From the NCBI GenBank assembly GCA_023213395.1, contig CM041465.1, forward strand, positions 164,369,741-164,433,740: 64,000 bases of DNA, given 5' to 3'. Made by a program: the position numbers and the translations under genes. Shown in pieces: positions 45,107 to 55,762 of this stretch. Position 1 is the stretch's first letter, and every line of letters starts with the position of its first letter. The notes under the pieces are model-generated. The model saw only the letters and a program-made list of their open reading frames with translations. It was not told the origin of the DNA and did no database searches. This DNA comes from Cycas panzhihuaensis (taxonomy: Eukaryota; Cycadophyta).

Positions 45107-45720
45107 GGGCTTACCTGGTGTTGGTACTTAGCCCACCAAGCTTTATTTTGTAACTGGGCAGGTATTCAAGCATCCTTTCGACTATGATTCGACCCTCTTG
45201 ACAAAATGCCTATTCCACCCTTGCTAGTAGGGGAATGTCCAATGAAACATGTCCAAAAATGCAAAAACCTTTAGGTATCTCAAAGTATACCCAAACAAAA
45301 TTGGAGTCATCTATTCTATTACACGTTAGGAAAATTGGAAAAAGAATGCTTATTTAGAAGGGAGAAAATCTAAGAAGCTTCATGGCATAGCCTAAAACAT
45401 TCTTTGATTAAGAGGTTTTTGCACTCATCCAAGGATAACAAAAGTGACAATACTCGAACAAATTAGGAGGTTAAGTATAACACTGAAAGAACCTAAATCC
45501 ATGTCACTAACAAGAATAATAGAAAGCATAGACAAGAAAGAGAAACAAGGAACTCATAATTTTCCACTTGAGCATATAGAATTACAATATGGTAATCAAG
45601 ATATAGAAGATACCGTTGCATATTAGATGACAGAGGAGAATAAAGTAATGTGTGAGGAAATAAAAACAACAAAGATTAACTTAGGGGATAAGGAGAATCA
45701 GAGACTACTAGGATAAAAAA
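45107..45720 (+). other. gypsy G, region leading to RT, cut by copia H
   Basis: Broken frames. At about 45440-45720 readable pieces such as TILEQIRRLSITLKEPKSMS and TKINLGDKENQRLL resemble the text just before RT in Athila/Tat elements. RT itself is not present; copia H begins at 45722. Confidence 0.5.
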
Positions 45721-45721
45721 C

Positions 45722-46066
45722 TATTAGTGAAGATAGATAGAACTCATAGCATTAGCCACATGCATACACAACAAGAAATGAGAAAATACTAGCAAATCAC
45801 AACTCTTCAAAATCTCACTAATTCAAAATAGTGAATTACATCAGACATATATAGAGCTACATATCTTACATGTTCATTAATGGCCTACCTTATTTTAAGG
45901 TGGGCTCCTACCATAATTTATGGTGGACACTGAATGACTAGTTTAACTTCTTTTAATTCCATTCATTAATGACTTAAGCATGAATATTCTATATGAGAAA
46001 ATATTCCAATAACATAAAAAATAAACTTAAGTGGACATTTAATGTGAATGGACATTACTTCTAACA
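45722..46066 (-). repeat. 3' LTR of copia H
   Basis: In element sense it begins TGTTAGAAGTAATG, preceded by the polypurine tract ATGGGAGGG (46067-46075). It ends CTTCACTAATA. No second copy is present. Confidence 0.75.
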
Positions 46067-46450
46067 CCCTCCCATAATGTCAAGTTCATTTTCTCTTATA
46101 AATATCAATATCCTAAGTCTCTTAAACTTCTCATGACTTAAAGTTTTAGTGAGAATATAAACAATTTGGTCTTTCAAAGGACAATAGATCAATTCAACTG
46201 TGCCATTCTCTAGTTGCTCTCGAATAAAGTGATGGTGAATTTTCATATATTTTGTTCTAGCATGGCAAAGTAGAGTCTTCGATAGTTGTATGGCACATTG
46301 ATTGTCGTAGAACAATTGAGTCAAGTCATCTTGAACAAGTCCAAAGTAATTAAGGAGTCCTCTAAGTCAAATGGCTTTACAGGTTGTTGTAACTGCTACT
46401 TTGTATTCTGCCTCGAGAGAAGACAAAGAAAATGTAAATTGTTTCTTATT
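46067..46450 (-). pseudogene. copia H RNase H
   Basis: At 46061-46324 the frame reads LFYDNQCAIQLSKTLLCHAR, TKYMKIHHHFIREQLENGTV, ELIYCPLKDQIVYILTKTLS, the C-terminal half of copia RNase H. The E-A-E-Y part is read in another frame near 46400-46440. Confidence 0.88.
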
Positions 46451-46679
46451 GCTCTAAGAGATCAAACCAAAACTAAGTGCAAATATATATTCCGATGTTA
46501 ATTTTCTCTCATCAACATCCCCTACCCAATCTAAGTCAGTAAAGCCCTATAATTTAAACTTAGATGATTTCTAAAACAAGAGTCCAAACCGAATTGTTCT
46601 TTGAACATATTTCAAAATGCACTTCATTGCCTTTCAATGTGTAGTAGATGGAGCACTCATATAATGTGATACAACACCA

Positions 46680-47700
46680 ACAACATAACTAAGATCAAGA
46701 GTTGTGTTAGTCAAATAAATAAGACTACCCACTAGTTGCCTATACAAAGTTTCATCTATAGCTTCAACACCATATTACTTAGTTAATTCAAGATCAACTT
46801 CCATGGGAGTAGTGACTGGCTTGTAGTTCTCCATATGGAAGTGTCTCAAGATATCATGTGCATATTTTGACTATAATATGAAGATGTTGTCACTCTTCTG
46901 CCAAATTTCCATCCTAAGAGAGAGATGTGAGAGTCCAAGATTAGTCATCTCAAAAGCTTCAAACAATTGCTTTTTGAAAGTATTGATCATTTTAATGTCA
47001 GTACCAATTATGATGAGATCATCAACATGCAAAGCTACAATTAGGATTTCATCATCCTTATGCAGTGCATACAAGCTATGATTTGATTCATATCTTGTGA
47101 ATCTAAAAGACATAAAGTGATCATCAATGTGTGAGTACCACACCCTTGGCTCTTGTTTAAGTCCATAAAGAGTTTTTTTCAATCTGCAAACAAGTTGCTC
47201 ATGACCCACTTGTTCAAATCCTTCAAGTTGCTTCATGTAGACCCTCTCATCAAGAATGGCATTCAAAAAAACATTCTTTACATCCATCTAATGAAGTTCC
47301 CAACTAAAGTGAGTGGCAAGAGACACTAGCATCCTAATAGTAGCCATCTTTGCTACTGGTACAAAGGTCTCTTCAAAGTCAATTTCTATTGTTTGAGCAT
47401 AGTTTTAACAAGAAGTCAAGCTTTGTATCGTTTTACAACACCATCTAAGCGATACTTAACTTGATACACCCATCTGCAACCAATTACTTTCTTCCCAAGA
47501 GGTAACACAATGAGATTCCAAGTGTCATTTTTAATGATGGAGTCATATTCATCCTTCATGGCTTCTTGCCATTGAGCCAAATCCTTGGCTTCATGAAATG
47601 ACTATGGTTCATCAATACTTAAGAGTTTTGACATTAAGGCAAAGTTGGTTTTGTTTCTAGTTTGTATGCTTGAGTCAACATTCACAATGCCTAAATCTTG
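46680..47700 (-). pseudogene. copia H reverse transcriptase
   Basis: At 46871-47287: MDVKNVFLNAILDERVYMKQ (first catalytic D), LVCRLKKTLYGLKQEPRVWY, and the catalytic box LIVALHVDDLIIIGTDIKMI with both aspartates and Y changed to H, then MTNLGLSHLSLRMEIW. Upstream text (47300-47600) gives WQEAMKDEYDS-like and GRKVIGCRWVYQVKY-like pieces in broken frames. Confidence 0.9.
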
Positions 47701-47849
47701 AATGGTTTGCAAATACCATCTAGGTAATTTTCTTTGTGAAGAGGAAGGATTGGTAGAAGAGGGACGAATAGAGGAAGTAGAAGCTTCGCCATGACTACTT
47801 TCAATTTCACTTTTCTCACTCATTCTGATTTTTTTGCCTTTTAGTTTTT

Positions 47850-48857
47850 CATCACTTACAATAAGTACAATGACCTCATCTTGTTCATTAGTTTATTGAA
47901 ATAAGAAATCTCTACTAAGAATAATTTTCTTCTCAGTAAGGTTCCAAAGCCTGTATGCTTTTGATGCCAAACTGTACCCAATATGAATTGGCTTTTTACT
48001 TTTGTTATCAAGTTTGTGCCTCTTTTCATTGAGTACATGTGCATAGGCTATACATCCAAAAATATGAAAATGAACTACAAAAAGTTTTAGACCAGTCCAG
48101 GCTTTTTTAGGAGTTACATTTTGAACAACCTTAGTAGGACTTATATTCCACAAGTAAATAATTGTATTGACTGCTTCTCCCCAAAGACCTTTGGGAACAT
48201 CTTTTGCCTCCGTTGTACATCGCATTATTTCAAGAATGGTACAATTCTTCTGCTTTGCTACTCCATTCTATTGTGGAGTGTACAATGTTGTAAACTAATG
48301 CTAAATTCCATGACTTCTACAGAAGTTGGTGAATTCAGAAGAGAGATACTCACCTCTATTATCACTCCTTAAGATCTTAATCTTTTTGTCAAAAAAAATT
48401 TTAGCTTTGGCCTTGAATTCTTTAAACCTTGCAAAAGCATCTGATTTATGCTTAAGAAGATATACCCAACATTTTCTAGTATAGTCATCAATAAAAGTGA
48501 TAAGATATTGTCCTCTTCCATATGCAAATGGTGAAATAGGCCCACATAAGTCAGAGTGAATAAACTCTAACTTTTCCTTAGCTCGCCACTTGGATGTTTG
48601 GAAAGGTTCCTGATGTAGCTTCCCAAGTGCACATGCTTCACAAACTTTGTTAGTCTTCTTTACTAATGGTAAATCAACTACCATTCTTAGTTTATTCATA
48701 AGCTAAAGACTAGAGTAGTTCAAATGACCATAACAATCATGCCATAAAATGTCAACATAATTATATTTAACAAGACTATGCTTATATGTCCCAGAGAATT
48801 TATAGACACCATTCTCTTAAAAACTTTGTTGACTCAATATCTGTTCTACTAAGATAT
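47850..48857 (-). pseudogene. copia H integrase
   Basis: At 48301-48699: LPLVKKTNKVCEACALGKLH, EFIHSDLCGPISPFAYGRGQ (first D), YLITFIDDYTRKCWVYLLKH and ILRSDNRGEYLSSEF (second D, G changed to R). At 47893-48225: LWGEAVNTIIYLWNISPTKV and the end block IHIGYSLASKAYRLWN. The E-containing block between them is damaged. The N-terminal border at 48857 is a truncation. Confidence 0.92.
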
Positions 48858-49640
48858 TCACTTGTCAAGGGTTTCCACTATAATCTAGGGTGTGTTCATG
48901 GTCAACATACAAGTTAATATATTATATTATGCCTCATAAGTCCATGATACAATCACAAACACAATATATTATCATGCATTCATCACCACATTAATACACA
49001 CATAAGTTTCTCATAACTCTATTATTCTATTAAGCAATAATCAATGTTTACATGTCTTTCTGTTATACAATATCATCCGTACATCTGCTTGGTAGGTTAT
49101 TTGTATCAGACCAAGCCCAATACATCACTTTACTTGGCTCTCACATCAATCTGGTCAATTGAATAGGTTTAAATAGGTCATGTGTCCCTGTTGACGAATG
49201 GTTGTGACCAAGAGTCACAACTGCCACTTTTCCATAATGCATGTCTCTTTATAACTAAAACTCTGTTCAACCATTATGTTGTTTAATCATTCCACATGTG
49301 CGTCCGTACGGTTTTGTCCATGTGGCTCTTTTCTGCCTTGAGCATCCCGTGTCCATTCCTTGATTATGTTGTGTATGCATTCTGTGCCTATAGTGCATTC
49401 TTGTGACGAAACACATAATGTTCTACATGCATTGTTCACTGTTTTCTCGCCCATTCCTCGTTCCAAGCACTTGTTGAATGATTTTCTTGCATTTATTAGT
49501 CATATTAAACCGCAATTGACCATGCATTCCTAACTTTGGGCGCACAGGTGTCGATTTTGACCCTAACATCTATCTCAAGTCAACAAAAATGGTTGAGCAT
49601 CCTTGCTCAAATTCAAAATTTTAAAAAATTTTCATATTCT
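48858..49640 (-). repeat. LTR-like block of unit X1
   Basis: TCACTTGTCAAGGGTTT starts a block that aligns with 51056 onward. A second shared stretch at about 49145-49200 (CTCTCACATC, GTGTCCCTGTTG) and a third at about 49585-49615 (GGTTGAGCATCC) link the two copies. It sits directly downstream (minus strand) of the aORF. Its borders are inferred from where the copies begin to differ. Confidence 0.65.
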
Positions 49641-49655
49641 CCTCCCTCTCTAAAA

Positions 49656-50746
49656 TTAAGAGTGCTCCTGTAGTTTTGAGCACTCTGTTGGCTCATTTGC
49701 TCGTAGTAAATCCTCATTAATCAGAGTCAAAATGGTTATAATGGTGTTCTTTTCTCTTAATTTCTCTTGTAAATCTGCAATCTCTACTTTATAGCCTTGC
49801 CCTAGTTCTTCTAGAAGCTGAACAATTTGTTTCCCTTTTTCTCTCAAAGGATGTTGAGAAGAACCTTCTCCAGGTTCAGTCACTGATGTATAAGGGAGCT
49901 CCATTTCCCATTCTTCCAACATGATTTCTTCCTCAGGTTGTTCTTGGCTTCACTTGGTACTCTTTTTGCTAACTTGTTTTGGCCGTAGAGGAAAAGGGGC
50001 TCTTGGCTTATGCTAAATCCATTTTAGAATTTTGCCCATTTCTGCCCTCACTTGTCTTTTCATTGTTGGGTCTTGAGTAGTAGTAGGCATGATGTTTATC
50101 CATTTTTTAATTGCAGGCTCCCTTGGTCGAATGGGCAAGGATGGGGTTTAGCATCTGGGCATTGCTAAAATAAAAGGGCCAATAAAAGCGATGGGTGTAA
50201 AAAAGGGTGTGTTTGTAGCTCTATGAATTGTTGCTCTATGCTATTCACCAAGAATTCACACCAATTCATCCAAATTCCATCACGTAATGATGATAGGATG
50301 GGCATCATACCACCTGGGATGTAAGTATATTTTTGCTTAGAAAGAAACTTGCTCACAATGATTTTTGCTGGCCATTGTAACCTTCTATCCTAAATATCCA
50401 TAATTCTAATCCCTCTAGAATAAATTTGGGTGTTTGGATTGCACAATTTCCGAGTCTAAATTTCCTGATCTACCTTAGATCGTTCTGTGGCCATTGGAGT
50501 TTTCCCTTCTTTGGACAATCCCATAATAGCATGAATGACTTTCGAACTTACTTCCAATTACCCCATAGTTGTTTCTAGAGCTACTATAATTTGTTCCATA
50601 GGTTCAGGATCCCAATACAATGGGGGCATCATGATAAAATCTCCCCATCCTGCTTACTTAATTTTTTCTTGAAAAGAGGCTAGTAATTCCTTCAATTCTG
50701 CTCGGAGTTTTGGTAAATAGGTCTCTTGAATCCCTACAATCTTCAT
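49656..50746 (-). pseudogene. X1 aORF: conserved helical domain plus coiled coil
   Basis: About 350 codons, with several stops. In order: start MKIVGIQETYLPKLRAELKE at 50746; an in-frame TAA before AGWGDF; PPLYWDPEPMEQIIVALE; IYSRGIRIMDI; QWPAKIIVSKFLSKQKYTYI; PGGMMPILSSLRDGIWMNWC; EFLVNSIEQQFIELQTHPFL; HPSLLLALLFQQCPD. A linker follows, then the coiled coil YKVEIADLQEKLREKNTIIT (49656-49922). It aligns over its whole length with X2 and, in the core, with the aORF of gypsy M. No enzymatic motif is visible. Its location next to an LTR-like block suggests an accessory or env-position ORF of a gypsy element. Confidence 0.7.
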
Positions 50747-51059
50747 CCTATGGCCAAAAGGGAGGGAACGCAGATAATTAAGAGTTTAATAATCAAAATA
50801 AATGCAAGAGAACTTACAACTTTGGTTCGTTCTTTGCTTTGGACATGTACTATAGTCATGCATTCGCTAGCCTGGACATAGGGTGGGATGCATCCTTGTT
50901 ATCCTTTCTTCCTTGGTGATGAAGTGGCACTTTTCGAATTCTGATATAATTTATCAAATTTGGGTTGATAGGATCACCTATTTGTGTGTGTTCCTCCATT
51001 GGGATGGTCTCAGGAATGCACTGTTGACTTATAAATTTGCTCCTATTGCAAACTCTCAC
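50747..51059 (-). other. Region upstream of the X1 aORF, possible exon and short intron
   Basis: An open stretch starts at 51059 (VCNRSKFISQQCIPETIPME; EEHTQIGDPINPNLI) and ends in a stop near 50856. Between it and the aORF start, GTAAGTTCTC at 50817 and CCATAG at 50748 could be donor and acceptor of a 70-bp intron, just before ATGAAG. This is only a sequence-pattern suggestion; X2 does not show it. Confidence 0.3.
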
Positions 51060-52320
51060 TTGTCAAGGGTTTTCATTGTAGTCTAGGGTGTGTGCAATTG
51101 GTCAACATATATATTCTTTAATTAACCATCCACATAAGTCCACAATTCACATACATTCCACATGTATTCCACAATAAGTACATATTCTTTTCATGTAACT
51201 CTTTGTATTATATTAGACAATATTCAAAAGTACATCACTTTGGGGTCCATTCGGTCTTGACTGATCCAGCGTACCAAATCAGGAACCGTTGGATTACACT
51301 ACTCGGCTTGTTAAACCTTATGTTTACATGTTAAGATATTGTACTCTAATTTTTATGTAAATGTGTACTTTTGTACTTTAGGGGTGACTTATCACTTAAG
51401 TGATAAAGTGCACACCCACATTCTTTCTAGTGACACAACGTTGTCACTAAAGGGTCAAATGGACCCTCATGCATTTTTGCTCACACGAGAGCCAAAAAGG
51501 ACACATGTCCAACATGCAAGGCATGTATCTTGGATGTTTGACACTTGTCAAACATCTAAGGCCTTAGTTCTCTCATCTCACTCTATATAATGAGACCTTT
51601 TCTCATTGTCTCGTAAGAGAGTTGGAGCTGTATTGTTATGTTGTCAATTTGCTAATCAAACTGTTCATTCTTTGGAGGTTGGACCAATTCCAACTCCACA
51701 TATTGGGTATCATTTTCTCTTGCTCCTTCATTTGTGCTTTGTCTCTTTGCTCTCTATTTTCCTTGAGATTATTATACTTGTTTGTATTTGTGCAACTAGA
51801 ACTAGAGTGATCATAGTTTCTAGATCTTGGGACTGTTGAGGCCATCTAGCCTCTTTTCACATGGCTCTCACATCCATCCCAACGATTGGATGTCATTAAA
51901 TACCAGATGTGTCCCTGTTGCAGAATGGTTGCGTCTATAGTTGCAACCGTTTGTTCCCTGGAATGGACGTCTGTTCAAAAGTGTCTGTTCGTCCGGACGG
52001 CTGCGTCCGTGTTTCTTCTGTACTGCCACCGTTTCGTCTTCCGTGTTGTGTTCCTCATACGTTCCTATGCTGTTCCATGCATTCATGTGTTGTTCCATGC
52101 ATTCCTGCACTGTTTTCATATGTTTCTTCACTATTTTCATGCATTCCTACTGCACAACAACCATTCTGAACCTAGAATGCATCCTGTGCTGTCCATTCCT
52201 AACCTGGAATGCATCTTGAACATACTGTGTCACTTTTAGTTGCAACATCTATCCGGGGTCCCCAAAAATAGGTTGAGCATCCGTGCTCAAAATTCAAAAA
52301 TTCAAAATTTTTGTATGCTA
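51056..52320 (-). repeat. LTR-like block of unit X2, with an insertion
   Basis: It aligns with the X1 block at both ends, but about 620 extra bases (roughly 51239-51858) separate the shared text ACATCACTT from GGCTCTCACATCC. The last part, 51890-52320, contains repeated GCATTCCTA and GGAATGCAT words. Confidence 0.6.
51239..51858. mobile_element. Insertion in the X2 LTR-like block, possible solo LTR
   Basis: Present in X2 but absent from the equivalent point of X1. It has a TATA-like CTATATAATGAGACC near 51583-51597 and no coding motif, as expected for a solo LTR. Precise ends and a target duplication were not resolved. A deletion in X1 would explain the difference equally well. Confidence 0.4.
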
Positions 52321-52342
52321 CTTCTTTCTCCTCCCTTTGATG

Positions 52343-53306
52343 TTAGGGCTGCTCCTGCAGTCCCGTTGTCTCAGTTGCCTTCAACATGTCCTCGTTAATC
52401 TGGGTCAGAGTTGCTATGATGGCATCTTTCTCCTTGATCTTTTCTTGTAGCTCTATAATTTGTGCCCTGTACCCTTGTTCTAACTCTTGGAGTGCTTGAA
52501 TTGTAAATGTGCCCTTCTCACTTAGGGCTGGCTGAGAAGAACCCTTCCCTGGCTCAGATGTTGCTTGGAGGATATCTGTTTCACACTCTGGAGGTAATTC
52601 TTCTTTTGCAGGTTGTTCTCTGCTTCTTTTTTGGGCCCTTTTCGTTGTTTGTTTTTGTCGGTGTGGGTAGGAAGTGCCTAGTTTGTGTTGTACCCATTTG
52701 AGAACTTTTGTCATTTCCGCCTTAACTTGACACTTTACTCCTGCATCCTGAACGCTGCTAGGCATGGTGTTAACTCATTTCTTTATCACTGGTTCTCCTG
52801 GTTGGATGGATAGTAAAGGAAGATGGATGTTTGGACATTGATGAAATAATAGTGCAAGTAGAAGTGATGGTTGCTTGAAGAGGTGATTTTGCAATTCCTC
52901 CAACTGTTGCTCCATGCTGTTGGCCATAAACTGACACCAATTCATCTTAACTCCATCGCGTAGTGCTAACAATAATGGTATTAAACCTCCTGGAATGTAG
53001 GTATGTTTCTGCTTTAAGAGAAATTTAGATACTAATACTTTGGCTACCCATTGCAACCCTCTGTCCATAATATCAATAATCCTAATGCCTCTTGAGAAGA
53101 CTTGAACGACAAGAGTGCATAATTCTCTTGTCCAGGTTTCCCTATCCGTTTCTGATTTCTTAGTAACCGTGGGGATTTCTTCCTCATTTGATAATCCTGT
53201 GACTTCTTGAATAATAGTTGCATCTAACCTAACGTTTTCTTGATTCCATTTTACTACCACAATGATTTCTTCCATGATTTCTGGATCCCAGTATAAAGGT
53301 GGTGTA
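52343..53306 (-). pseudogene. X2 aORF, main part
   Basis: Two open blocks. 53275-52775 (166 codons) has MEEIIVVVKWNQENVRLDAT, VFSRGIRIIDIMDRGLQWVA, KFLLKQKHTYIPGGLIPLLL, ALRDGVKMNWCQFMANSMEQ and KQPSLLLALLFHQCPNIHLP. After one stop, 52765-52343 (140 codons) has a basic stretch KQTTKRAQKRSREQPAKEEL and a coiled coil EQGYRAQIIELQEKIKEKDA, IIATLTQINEDMLKATET. Only one stop breaks about 320 codons, so it is the best copy of the three. The N-terminal 40 codons continue at 63282-63162, on the far side of copia I. Confidence 0.75.
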
Positions 53307-53654
53307 TGTTGGGACTAACCCCAATGCTATTAAAAGACCTGTGCGCTTAGGGCCCCTCAAAGCCACCTTTGAGGTCCCCTAGGGCACTTTGAGCCTCCCA
53401 ATAGCCACCAGGAGTTGACACCACTTTATTAAGGTACGCGTTTTCATTTATTATTGTTATTTTTTTAATATATTTTGAATTATATGTCGGCTAACGTGCA
53501 GGTAGGGTGATGGCGCTTGCTGCCTCCCAAAAAACTCTATTTAAAGGGTGGGAATACCCCCTTGGTATTTTTAACAACGCCTACATTCTGAAATCACTTG
53601 TTTTCTCAAAATGCATTCAATCTAACGTCCTGCTCTGCTCCTCTGAATCCATCA
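53307..53654 (+). repeat. 5' LTR of copia I
   Basis: TGTTGGGACTAACC to GAATCCATCA, matching 62813-63161. A CTATTTAAAGGG near 53530 is the probable promoter box. Confidence 0.96.
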
Positions 53655-53656
53655 TT

Positions 53657-53668
53657 TGGTATCAGAGC
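53657..53668 (+). promoter_or_regulatory. Primer-binding site of copia I
   Basis: TGGTATCAGAGC, an exact initiator tRNA-Met complement, 2 bp after the 5' LTR. Confidence 0.93.
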
Positions 53669-54817
53669 CAAAGAGGTGCTTGATAATCGTTTATACTGAT
53701 CTAGCTTCTCATACATCTGGCCAAACAGCTGCATATGACTGCTTGTTAGAATCCTGGCAAGCTCACCTGTGTACTGGAGAAGACGGTTTGGAGTTTCGAC
53801 CACTGTGAAAGACGTTCTCATGCTCTGAAGTCAGCACTATAAACCTGTCACAGTTTACCAAGTTCTTCGTGTTTTTTTTTTCAAATACAAATATATATAC
53901 TTTGTTATGTATTTAATATATTTTTGTCAATATATTCAAAGGATCATTTTTTTTGTTTTGTGGCTGCTTTGCAAGGCGTTTCTTTCGATTTATCATTTAC
54001 GCCTTTGAATCTGTTTGTCTGCTCTTTAATCTGAGTGTTGGGTACTCGTTTTGAAATCCTTGGCCACATTATTTTAATCGTTGTGGCTACTCACCTCCCT
54101 ATCGTTGCCTGTCATCTACCTTTCCATTTTCAATACACTGGTCTCCTTGCTCTCCCACGTACTCTTCTTCTTCCTGCACAGTTGATGGTGTTCGGTGAAG
54201 TAGGTGGGAGATCGGCCACTGCCGATATTAACTCCTGTTTCACAGAAGTGGCTGAATCACATTGAATATTTGCCCTTTTTGTTGCTCACATCGGATTTGT
54301 CCTTATTCGCTTTGGATTCCCCCCTTTTGTTTTTGGAATTTAAGCAACAAAGACAACATATTCTTACAACTGCTGAGTTGTTGCTTCATTACCACGAGGA
54401 AAAGATCTCTCCACAACCATTGCTTTTGTAGAGTTGCCCAACAGCCGCTCAAAGAGGTTGCAATCACGACGAATTAGAGAATACAAGGACTCATACAAAA
54501 TCGAACCTCAGCCCCTTCAGTCTCCCAACTGATGTCTTAAGAGGGTCCTGTCTTTGTGCAGGCAATCCAGTCTCCCCGCCCATATGAGCCTTTGCTTCCT
54601 TCACAACCCGACACTTCTAACTCGACAAAAACCGCTTTCACGCTGAACCTCTGGCAACTCAATTACCAATTTCCCTGGATATTTTTCTGATAATCCTTCC
54701 TGCCCTTTCAACTCGATCGTTGGAAACCGATCCAATTAAGCTCAACCCAAGCCATCTTCCGTACCCCCATCTTCCGTACTCATTCGGTGCCATCTTGGTA
54801 TCAACTGTCCTTGTAGG

Positions 54818-54985
54818 TACCGAAGGCTAATCCATTGGATGAATTTGTTTTCCAGAAGTACATCCATGGAAAGCTTAGAGAGCCACGTCCCAACACACGT
54901 ATTCGAGTACCAATGTCACCTGTAATATGCAGCGAGACTAGATCATTAACAATAGCATCCTTCATCTTCAGAGTGCCTACCTAGC
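54818..54985 (+). pseudogene. Coding-like fragment in the leader of copia I
   Basis: One frame reads VPKANPLDEFVFQKYIHGKL, REPRPNTRIRVPMSP and then runs to a stop at about 54983. It is preceded by TTGTAG, a possible splice acceptor. The regular amino-acid mix and charge look like a real protein rather than chance. I do not recognise the family. Confidence 0.35.
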
Positions 54986-55485
54986 CAAGGCCTTAGTTGG
55001 AACTTGGACTTTTCAGCTTCCCTTTCAATTTCACTGATATAATCTTGCTTCCAGTGTTGTCTTCTGCTCATTACTTTTTCATTCTGATCATCCTCATCAT
55101 TGTTGTCAAACTGTGATCTGTTGGTTGTAGGTGCAACTGACAAGTTACCAGAATCATCTTGTTTAGACTTTCGACACTTACCAAACATACTTTGGTAGCT
55201 AGTCTTACCAGAAGAAGCCTTGTCATACTCATCCTCATCATCATAGTTATCAAACATAGGCTGAGCAACTGTGTATGAAGAATACTTGTCACCTGAATCT
55301 GTTGCACCGCGAGACATTGGCCTCTTTGATGGTGTTACAGGCCTCTCAGCATACTCTTGTTTAGGACCCAGTTTTCCATTCTTAGAAAGAGCATTAGATC
55401 CATACTCATCTCCAACATCATTGTAGCCAATACCTCCGCCACCAGAGAATTTGAGCGTTGGAATAATTTCTGGTTGCAAACACAC
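54946..55485 (-). CDS. Unrecognised 179-residue acidic ORF, antisense in copia I leader
   Basis: Open from 55485 to 54946. It is hydrophilic and acidic with GGGGIGYNDVGDEYGSN, AERPVTPSKRPMSRGATDS, MFDNYDDEDEYDKASS, FDNNDEDDQNEKVMSRRQ and a C-terminal EIEREAEKSKFQLRPWLGRH followed by EDEGCYC. It looks intrinsically disordered, with a helical end. There is no transposon motif. It lies antisense to the element, as captured host-gene pieces often do. Upstream text in another frame (VGSPRVHYLLRKIFNE) also looks protein-like, hinting at a frameshift. No family or function is recognised. Confidence 0.45.
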   Translation of the reverse strand: MCLQPEIIPTLKFSGGGGIGYNDVGDEYGSNALSKNGKLGPKQEYAERPVTPSKRPMSRGATDSGDKYSSYTVAQPMFDNYDDEDEYDKASSGKTSYQSMFGKCRKSKQDDSGNLSVAPTTNRSQFDNNDEDDQNEKVMSRRQHWKQDYISEIEREAEKSKFQLRPWLGRHSEDEGCYC

Positions 55486-55734
55486 ATTTCATTGAAGATT
55501 TTCCGAAGCAGGTAATGCACTCGAGGGGATCCCACGGCTAGAGCTTCATAGGGTATGCAACCATTTATTGAGGCGTATGAGGCAAATATGAGTCAAACTT
55601 AGAGATTCTAGATCTGCCTAATCAGAGAAAGCCTAAATGACGACGAAATTCAAAGCCTCTGATTTGCGCCTCTCTCTTTTTTTTGTCAACTTCATATGCC
55701 TCTTTCTTTCCTTTTATTATTATTATTTTTTTTA

Positions 55735-55762
55735 TATATAATAGTATATATATATATATATC
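55735..55762. repeat. TA dinucleotide microsatellite
   Basis: A run of TATATATATATATATAT flanked by long T runs in the leader of copia I. Confidence 0.8.

Larger units (their letters stand above)
45722..48857 (-). mobile_element. Ty1/copia element H, 5' truncated
   Basis: Left side: LTR 45722-46066, then RNase H, RT and integrase in minus order up to 48857. The integrase N-terminal part, protease, gag and 5' LTR are missing: X1's LTR-like block begins at 48858. The insertion seems to have hit the RT leader of gypsy G. There are many stops. Confidence 0.88.

Noticed and set aside
51886-52239. Three overlapping plus-strand cysteine-rich frames
   Set aside because: They lie in the LTR-like block of X2, opposite to its coding strand, and arise from repeated GCATTCC/TGTTCC words.
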